Below, piece by piece: positions 1 through 4,299 of a stretch of 5,780 bases of DNA (the first letter of the stretch is position 1; every line of letters begins with the position of its first letter). The notes under the pieces are model-generated. The model saw only the letters and a program-made list of their open reading frames with translations, had not been told where the DNA came from and searched no databases. Source of the stretch: Nitrosopumilaceae archaeon (lineage in GTDB: Archaea > Thermoproteota > Nitrososphaeria > Nitrososphaerales > Nitrosopumilaceae); NCBI GenBank assembly GCA_007571225.1, contig RKRU01000027.1, positions 1 to 5,780 on the forward strand, read 5' to 3'. Position numbers and translations under genes: made by a program.

Positions 1-422
1 CCACCACTACCAGAACCAGAACCATGATCTGGCCCTGTACTCACAGTACCAGAAGACGACCTCGACTTCTCGACTTCAGGGCGTGCGTTAGTGGATGCAT
101 CATCTCCTGCAGCGTCTCCCTTTCCTATAACTACGTCAAACACCGAATATGCTCCAGTAAATATGTCAGCAACCACAATCCACACAGATGGCATCTGACC
201 GATCCTGTCTGGAAGGGGGTTCTCGTCGGAACCCAGTAGCTCGACAAACATGCCATCTGTCACACGTAGATGAAACCTGTCGCTCCACAACCGAGAAAAT
301 TTGTCCTGCTTAACATCTGCCTCAGACGGCCTCACATCCGTAATCGATATGCTGACTTCGTAGACACCGGATTTCTTCGACGGCGCCCTACCACTTACCT
401 TTATCTGCGGTTGAAGTGACAT
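1..422 (-). CDS. Partial protein with fibre-like N-terminal domain and Gly-Ser linker (3' end outside window)
   Basis: This minus-strand frame is open from an ATG at 422 to the left edge, giving 140 codons with no stop, so the C-terminus lies outside the window. Residues 1-100 look like one compact beta-rich domain. They contain a Trp (W46) followed by alternating polar and hydrophobic residues, then VTDGMF (54-59), ELLGS (61-65), NPLP (68-71) and a strand ending WIVVADI (81-87). That order (Trp, V-T-D/N-G-hydrophobic, LLGS, NPLP, then a strand with W or L-x-V) resembles an N-terminal module I recall from large secreted, fibre- or stalk-like bacterial proteins; this is recollection, not a search. 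Residues 101-133 are charged and polar, and 134-140 are a Gly-Ser run, typical of a flexible linker. No signal peptide or membrane segment is visible. Upstream in frame there is no other ATG or GTG before a stop near 535, so ATG 422 is the likely start. The codons look like those of its neighbours. Confidence is high that it is coding and low on function. Confidence -1.
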   Translation of the reverse strand, partial: MSLQPQIKVSGRAPSKKSGVYEVSISITDVRPSEADVKQDKFSRLWSDRFHLRVTDGMFVELLGSDENPLPDRIGQMPSVWIVVADIFTGAYSVFDVVIGKGDAAGDDASTNARPEVEKSRSSSGTVSTGPDHGSGSGSG

Positions 423-451
423 GAGTATGGTATTTGTTTCAAGTATTTTAG
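423..451 (-). promoter_or_regulatory. Putative TATA box for the gene starting at 422
   Basis: On the minus strand the sequence CTAAAATACTT lies at about 443-451, centred roughly 25 nt upstream of the ATG at 422. That is the usual archaeal TATA-to-start-site distance, so transcription would begin at or next to the start codon and give a leaderless mRNA. No Shine-Dalgarno motif is present before the ATG, which fits. This is inferred from position and composition only. Confidence -1.
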
Positions 452-610
452 GTAACTGATATGTAATGAGACCACATGTATGATGTCGTAACTGTTTACG
501 TCTCCCACGCCCAAATGACTGATTCTAGGCACAAATTTGGCAAATTGTTTATGCTGGATGTAAACATACCTAAAAGATACAGTAAACTGTTCACGACTGA
601 AGATTACCTT

Positions 611-658
611 CACCACCGTCACCACCACCACCATCATCACATCGCCGTCATCATCATC
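611..658. repeat. CAC/CAT trinucleotide microsatellite
   Basis: About 48 bp consist almost entirely of CAY triplets (CAC then CAT), interrupted by CGTC- and ATCGCCG-type units. The minus strand reads as GTG and GAT repeats. Such tracts are prone to replication slippage. It lies in non-coding sequence. Translated on the plus strand it gives a false His run, and on the minus strand Asp and Val runs. Confidence -1.
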
Positions 659-818
659 TGAATACAGTATTTCGTCACACCGCCCACCGGCATCCACCGG
701 CCGTAGTAAACAAAGTAAACATTTGCTCTTACCGGCCTGCATCAGAAGCCACAAAATGGGTTTTCTGATTGTTAATTTTTATCTCTCACTACGGAAACAT
801 CAATTAGGTTTCATCGTT

Positions 819-856
819 CCAAAAACAAGCCCGTCAGTGTGGCCCATATTACAGGG
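819..856 (-). terminator. Probable terminator of the EF-1alpha/uS10 operon
   Basis: On the minus strand, directly after the uS10 stop, GCCC and GGGC segments can pair in short 4-bp stems. About 30 nt past the stop follows a GTTTTTGG tract (T5 at 821-825). Archaeal RNA polymerase commonly terminates on oligo-T tracts, with or without a hairpin. The position fits, but the stem is weak, so the T tract is the main signal. Confidence -1.
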
Positions 857-1165
857 CTAGCTGGTAAGTGAGAGCTCTATGTAGACATCGTCTGGGATCT
901 TGAGCCGCATGAGCTGCTTGATTGCCTTGTCGTCGGCATTGATGTTGATTATTCGGCGGTGCATCCTCATCTCCCACTTTTCGTACGTCTCAGTACCGTT
1001 GCCACAGGGGGACTTGCGCGTGGCAACATGCAACCGCTTGACCGGAAGCGGGGTGGGGCCCTTTACGCGGACGCCGGTCTTTTTGATTCCCATAATCTCA
1101 TTACAGACAATGTCAAGCTTTGGAAGGCTTGTAGAAGTCAGCTTTACGCGGGCAGTCTGTGTCAT
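857..1165 (-). CDS. rpsJ: 30S ribosomal protein uS10
   Basis: This encodes archaeal uS10, a component of the head of the 30S ribosomal subunit. The 102-residue product matches the usual archaeal length. The family core is visible as VKGPTPLPVK (34-43), then HVATRKSPCGNG (46-57), the basic MRMHRRIINI segment (66-75) and the C-terminal IPDDVYIEL strand (90-98). The ATG at 1165 is the only sensible start, 9 nt after the EF-1alpha stop, and the stop is TAG. No Shine-Dalgarno sequence is obvious in the 9-nt gap, so translation is probably coupled to EF-1alpha or initiates without one. An EF-1alpha gene followed by uS10 is a well-known conserved archaeal arrangement, comparable to the end of the str operon. 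No oddities were seen. Confidence -1.
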   Translation of the reverse strand: MTQTARVKLTSTSLPKLDIVCNEIMGIKKTGVRVKGPTPLPVKRLHVATRKSPCGNGTETYEKWEMRMHRRIININADDKAIKQLMRLKIPDDVYIELSLTS

Positions 1166-1174
1166 CAGAATCGC

Positions 1175-2473
1175 CTACGGCGTATATGTCTCAGTTATCT
1201 CTTTTACAATTCCTGCTGCGATAGTAGCACCCATGTCGCGGAGGGCGAATCTTCCCATCTCGGGGAACTCTTTGAATGTCTCGATGCATGTGGGTCTAAC
1301 AGGCCTTATCTTTACCATTGCAGAGTCTCCAACCTTTAGGAACTTTGGATTCTCCTCCTCCACCGCACCGGTTGCGGGGTTTATCTTTTGAAGGAACTCC
1401 GTTACGGTGGCCGCCACTTGTGATGTGTGGGCATGCATTACGGGAGTGTAGCCTGGCGCTATGGCAGTGGGATGGTGTATTACTATAATCTGGGCTTTGA
1501 ACTCCTTTGCCACTATGGGTGGCGCGTCAGGCGTGCCGAGCACATCACCACGCTTGATGTCCTTTTTGTCTACACCCCTCAGGTTAAAGCCGATATTGTC
1601 TCCTGCCTCTGCAGACGGCATCTCAGTGTGGTGCGTCTCAATGGACTTTATCTCACCAAGGGATCCCGAAGGCATTACGATGATCTTTTGTGCAGTCTTC
1701 ATTGTGCCGGTCTCAACTCTTCCCACCGGAACGGTGCCTACGCCGGTAATTGTATAGACATCCTGGATTGGAACACGAAGGGGTTTCCCTACCGGTTTTT
1801 CGGCTATTGTAAAGTCGTCAAATGCCTCCAAAAGGGTCTTGCCCTTGTACCACGGCATCTTCTCAGATCTCTTTACCAAGTTGTCGCCCTTCCATCCAGA
1901 GACAGGAATGAACGGAACCTTGTCGAGCTTGTATCCGACTGACCTTACCAGCTTCTCACCCTTCTCCTTGGCTGCCTTGTATGCCGCCTCAGAATAGTTG
2001 CTGTCATCCATCTTGTTTACTGCAACAATAAGTTGACTCACGCCAAGCGTCTTTAGTAGAAATGCGTGCTCGCGTGCCTGACCGCCTGCTGCAACTGCAG
2101 TATCAGTCTCACCCTCCTTTGCAGAGAGTACCAGTATTGCCGCATCCGCTTCTGATGCGCCGGTAATCATGTTCTTGATAAAGTCCCTGTGTCCCGGAGC
2201 GTCAATCAGGGTAAAGAAGTACTTTGGCGTTTCAAACTTTTGAAATGCAAGATCAATTGTAATGCCGCGCTCCCTCTCGTCCTTTATGTTGTCCATAACC
2301 CACGCATACTTGAAGGTGTCACCCTTGCCAGTCTTTTCAGACTCGGCCGCGTGTGCTGCAATGGTGCGCTCATCTACCACACCGAGGTCCATCAGAAAGT
2401 GTCCCATGGTAGTCGACTTTCCGTTGTCGATGTGTCCTGTTACAATCAGGTTCAGGTGTGGTTTTTCAGCCAT
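1175..2473 (-). CDS. tuf: Translation elongation factor EF-1alpha (aEF1A)
   Basis: This GTPase delivers aminoacyl-tRNA to the ribosomal A site. With the ATG at 2473 the product has 432 residues, the size I expect in Thaumarchaeota. GTP-binding motifs occur in order: G1 GHIDNGKS (13-20), G2 RGIT in the switch I region (69-72), G3 DAPGH (91-95), G4 NKMD (153-156) and a G5 candidate VSGWKG (191-196). Domain 2 begins near 230 (LRVPIQDVYTITGVGTVPVGRVETG) and domain 3 near 325, including the HAHT segment (347-350). The reading frame continues upstream to 2557, but the extra 28 residues are not family-like, and MAEKPHLN is the natural N-terminus. The G1 loop has Asn at position 17 where most archaeal factors have His. 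The gene is first in an operon with uS10, and its stop TAG is 9 nt before the uS10 ATG. A weak GAGG lies 9 nt upstream of the ATG. The gene looks intact. Confidence -1.
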   Translation of the reverse strand: MAEKPHLNLIVTGHIDNGKSTTMGHFLMDLGVVDERTIAAHAAESEKTGKGDTFKYAWVMDNIKDERERGITIDLAFQKFETPKYFFTLIDAPGHRDFIKNMITGASEADAAILVLSAKEGETDTAVAAGGQAREHAFLLKTLGVSQLIVAVNKMDDSNYSEAAYKAAKEKGEKLVRSVGYKLDKVPFIPVSGWKGDNLVKRSEKMPWYKGKTLLEAFDDFTIAEKPVGKPLRVPIQDVYTITGVGTVPVGRVETGTMKTAQKIIVMPSGSLGEIKSIETHHTEMPSAEAGDNIGFNLRGVDKKDIKRGDVLGTPDAPPIVAKEFKAQIIVIHHPTAIAPGYTPVMHAHTSQVAATVTEFLQKINPATGAVEEENPKFLKVGDSAMVKIRPVRPTCIETFKEFPEMGRFALRDMGATIAAGIVKEITETYTP

Positions 2474-2552
2474 TCTGATCTGCCTCAATCTCAGGTCTTT
2501 ATTACTGTTATGGTGAAAATGGCACAAAATGGCGTTATCCGGTATTTTTACC
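2474..2552 (-). promoter_or_regulatory. Promoter and leader of the EF-1alpha/uS10 operon
   Basis: On the minus strand a strong TATA-like box, GGTAAAAATACC, lies at 2541-2552. Transcription would start about 25 nt further on, near 2520, giving a leader of roughly 45-50 nt that carries a GAGG (2483-2486) 9 nt from the ATG. A second AT box, TAATAAAG (2497-2504), sits 25-31 nt from the ATG and could give a leaderless mRNA instead. Two copies of AAAATGGC (plus-strand reading, 2516-2523 and 2526-2533) are spaced exactly 10 bp apart at the predicted start site. The choice between the two boxes cannot be made from sequence. Confidence -1.
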
Positions 2553-2979
2553 ACCAAAGGATCGGTGTTATTCAGCCGTAGCTGTTTGCGTCCAATCGGC
2601 CCCTTTTTCTTGGATTGTGTGACTTTTCTGTATGATACAAAATTACTACAAAAAAAAGGACTCTAGTTATGTGGGGTTTTGATCGTGTTTGAGCGCATGC
2701 GACAAGGCTGCCGGATCCATATTAGGTCAGGCGAATCTATTTCATGGATGCCATACATGTATGACTGTCAGACAGAGACGGTGCCGGCCTGCACAAAGTC
2801 TAGATCTGGTTCAGACATCGGTACAGAGTCTGGTGCATAAAGTCTGCCACACGTATGGTACACGTACATGATGCACGTACCAGATTGCAGCTAGGCCCCT
2901 AACGCACCGGTCAATAGCATACCTGATGCCGGCAGACCCGTGCAGGGCAGGGGAAACCATGTCCAGACACGCTCCAAGA

Positions 2980-3040
2980 TTCCACGGTATGGAAAAAATT
3001 AATCAAACTCCACCATCATGGTGGAATTGTCCACAATGTG
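2980..3040. repeat. Cluster of overlapping inverted repeats built on TCCAC/GTGGA
   Basis: Four inverted repeats are close together or overlap: TTCCA/TGGAA (2980-2994), TCCACCAT-C-ATGGTGGA (3009-3025), GTGGA-ATTG-TCCAC (3021-3034) and CCACA-A-TGTGG (3031-3041). The shared TCCAC unit makes the segment able to form several mutually exclusive stems. It could be an operator cluster or an RNA element. It also overlaps the putative zinc-ribbon frame, whose Pro-Pro-Ser-Trp-Trp codons account for the second repeat. Confidence -1.
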
Positions 3041-3262
3041 GGGAACAAACACAATCTGTACAACCCGGCCCCCGTATTGATCACTAGATGTCGATATTGT
3101 CTTGGACTGCCCGTCTTCAAGCCAAATGGACTCTTCGTTCATACATTACCATTACAAAAATCCAATAAAAACTTTCGCTCTTATGTTGAATTTTGTGGGT
3201 GGGCATTTTCTCTCCAAATCGCATATTCTGATGTACTTAAGATGACATTATCCCGGGTGTGA
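2989..3262 (+). pseudogene. Possible zinc-ribbon microprotein interrupted by a frameshift
   Basis: An ATG at 2989 opens a 32-codon frame ending at TAG 3085-3087. It encodes WWNCPQCGEQT, a classic CPxCG zinc knuckle (C14, C17). The +1 frame, which continues to a TGA at 3260-3262, carries RCRYC just beyond. Removing one C from the C5 run at 3069-3073 joins them into a product of about 90 residues with C-x2-C, 16 residues, C-x2-C, a spacing typical of zinc ribbons. The rest (FKPNGLFVHTLPLQKS and onward) is not recognised. Small zinc-ribbon proteins are common in archaea. Weak points are the absence of a TATA box or Shine-Dalgarno site before the ATG, possible alternative ATGs in frame at 2926 and 2959, and the fact that the PPSWW codons themselves create a hairpin. 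It could be a decayed gene, a sequencing error or chance. Confidence -1.
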
Positions 3263-3374
3263 GACTGTTGTATGTATCTGCGACAGGGTGACAGGCCTGT
3301 TTAGTTTCCATTAACACCACCAACCCACAAGGCTTATTTGGAAACAGTATCTATTAAAGTTGGGCTCTCAATCC

Positions 3375-3404
3375 GTAGTGTTATCAATCACACTACATCT
3401 TTTA
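3375..3404 (+). terminator. Hairpin followed by T-rich sequence
   Basis: GTAGTGT (3375-3381) and ACACTAC (3390-3396) form a perfect 7-bp stem with an 8-nt loop, followed directly by ATCTTTTAATTT. This is intrinsic-terminator-like on the plus strand and could end a transcript of the zinc-ribbon remnant upstream. It is only a structural call; no expressed plus-strand gene is established here. Confidence -1.
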
Positions 3405-3532
3405 ATTTCGCTCTTTATCGGCTAGATGGAAAGGTGCTCTCCAAAATACGTGACCTAGTGGCTAGTCTCAGATAATACCCGGCTAATGGTAGATGCATTT
3501 AGTCAATTGTCTATCTTCTAGGCGTAATATGC

Positions 3533-3549
3533 CAAAAAACAGACAAAAA
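3533..3549 (-). terminator. Tandem oligo-T terminator of the DUF47 gene
   Basis: On the minus strand, T5 (3545-3549) and T6 (3533-3538) tracts follow 34-50 nt beyond the DUF47 stop codon. Paired oligo-T stretches without a strong hairpin are a common archaeal termination signal. They separate this gene from the long spacer and the EF-1alpha operon. Confidence -1.
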
Positions 3550-3582
3550 CCAATGAGGCACTACGCACATTACAGGCGGCAC

Positions 3583-4239
3583 CTACAGGCTCAACGCCAA
3601 AAGGATAAACGAGTCTGAGACCCTCTGACACTTGTCGGCCATCTCCTCTATGCCCTCGATGACATCCTTCATAAGCATCATCTCCTTTGTGTCTGCAATC
3701 TCGACTAGCACCTTGATTGTTGCCTGCCTATACTTTATGTCGATCTCACGCTCTATCGTCTGCGTCTCTTGAGCAAGTTCTATTGCACTTGCAGTGTTTG
3801 TAGTAAGGCTGCGTATGATCTCGTTCAGCTTGTAGACCTCGTCTACTACCAGCTCAATAAGCGACGTGATATCCTTGTCAAGCTTTGCATTCTTTAGCGT
3901 AGCCGGCTTTACGTTTGAGAGTTTAAACGAGATGCCTGTAATATAGCCTGCAATCTCATCCATCGTATATGCAGTATTCAGCAGGTTCTCCCTGTTCATT
4001 ATAAGTCCGCCGACATCTGCCACCTCGCGCGTGATCTTTCGGCGCAGGTTCTCCACCTCCTCCTCGATCGAGGAGATCTGCTCTAGCGCGTCTCGGATTC
4101 CGGCCCTGTCCCTCTCCATCATCAGGTTTGGGAGTGTAGCCAGCTCGCGTGCGGCGTTTAGTATACGGTTTATCTCGTCTTGCAGTACAGCAATGGCCTT
4201 GCGCTTTGCCTGTACCTCCAGTTCACCACTGTACAACAA
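3583..4239 (-). CDS. PhoU-like DUF47 family protein
   Basis: The 218-residue, almost wholly helical protein fits the DUF47 (PhoU-like, COG1392) family, which forms helical bundles and is often tied to phosphate transporters. Visible family features are a charged helix with SIEEEVENLRRKI (57-69), NRENLLNTAYTMDEIAGYI (82-100) that resembles the family's central R-x-x-L-x(4)-D-x-I-A pattern, IEREIDIKYR (162-171) and KDVIEGIEEMADKCQ (191-205) near the C-terminus. There are no signal peptide or membrane segments, so it should be cytoplasmic. The start is a TTG at 4239 (TTG 4236 is also possible): an in-frame TGA lies two codons upstream, and the first ATG is only at residue 40, inside the conserved part. 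A TATA box about 24 nt upstream of the TTG supports a leaderless start. No phosphate transporter gene is visible nearby; the upstream neighbour is DNA ligase, 60 nt away. Its role as a phosphate regulator is inference. Confidence -1.
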   Translation of the reverse strand: MLYSGELEVQAKRKAIAVLQDEINRILNAARELATLPNLMMERDRAGIRDALEQISSIEEEVENLRRKITREVADVGGLIMNRENLLNTAYTMDEIAGYITGISFKLSNVKPATLKNAKLDKDITSLIELVVDEVYKLNEIIRSLTTNTASAIELAQETQTIEREIDIKYRQATIKVLVEIADTKEMMLMKDVIEGIEEMADKCQRVSDSFILLALSL

Positions 4240-4278
4240 AGGTCACAAACCTTTTGGTAATTTAAATCCTATAAAATT
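4237..4278 (-). promoter_or_regulatory. Promoter of the DUF47 gene with inverted repeat at the start
   Basis: On the minus strand ATTTAAATT (4259-4267) is centred about 24 nt from the TTG start, and a second AT box, GAATTTTATAG (4268-4278), lies about 35 nt away. The first predicts a transcript that begins at the TTG. AAAGGT/ACCTTT arms (plus-strand 4238-4243 and 4249-4254, 5-nt loop) sit between the TATA box and the start codon, in the place where a repressor could block transcription initiation. No oligo-T tract separates the ligase stop from this promoter, so read-through from ligase is also possible. Confidence -1.
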
Positions 4279-4299
4279 CGCCGCCACCGACAGTCCAGA

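Larger units (their letters stand above)
423..856. other. 434-bp spacer without a convincing gene
   Basis: This AT-rich stretch separates uS10 from the gene starting at 422. It contains the uS10 terminator at its right end, a CAC/CAT trinucleotide tract (611-658), a short tandem GTAAACA pair near 704-717 and the TATA-like box of the next gene at its left end. The minus-strand frame across 401-754 would need a TTG start and is dominated by the microsatellite (Asp and Val runs). It also overlaps the start of the better-supported gene in another frame, so I do not call it. I found no tRNA T-loop signature on either strand. Confidence -1.
2553..3532. other. Long gene-poor spacer with a GC-richer, palindrome-rich island
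   Basis: No confident gene is found in this stretch. From right to left it holds AT-rich sequence with a 7-bp hairpin (3375-3396), a possible frameshifted zinc-ribbon remnant on the plus strand (2989-3262), a cluster of overlapping inverted repeats (2980-3040), a GC-richer block (about 2690-2980) and an A8 tract (2650-2657). The GC-richer block contains the 12-bp palindrome CATACATGTATG (2752-2763), CTGTC/GACAG (2765-2775), three CACGTA copies (2850-2879) and a near-identical 12-mer pair (2790-2801 and 2834-2845). On the minus strand the block is preceded by an AT box (2993-3005) and followed by T8, which allows a transcript of about 320 nt. I could not match it to SRP RNA, RNase P RNA, 5S rRNA or tRNA by their conserved segments. 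Confidence -1.

Noticed and set aside
476..661. Plus-strand frame ending in a His run
   Set aside because: The His run is only the CAC/CAT microsatellite; the remainder has no recognisable content and no promoter or ribosome binding site.
401..754. Minus-strand frame of 117 codons
   Set aside because: It needs a TTG start, is filled with microsatellite-coded Asp and Val, and overlaps the better-supported gene at 1-422 in a different frame.
900..1942. Several long plus-strand frames opposite uS10 and EF-1alpha
   Set aside because: They are antisense shadows of two strongly conserved genes and show no family features.
2474..2557. 28-residue N-terminal extension of EF-1alpha
   Set aside because: It lies upstream of the conserved MAEKPHLN start, crosses the promoter region and is not family-like.
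2689..2871. Plus-strand frame of 60 codons in the spacer
   Set aside because: No recognisable domain, promoter or ribosome binding site; the GC-richer sequence simply contains few stops. It shares the frame of the zinc-ribbon remnant but is separated by a TGA.
2690..2980. SRP RNA, RNase P RNA or tRNA in the GC-richer block
   Set aside because: The SRP helix 8 consensus, the RNase P GAGGAAAGTCC-type segment and the tRNA T-loop motif were all absent on both strands.
3237..3311. Minus-strand 24-residue frame starting METKQ
   Set aside because: Too short to support, with no well-placed TATA box or similarity that I recognise.
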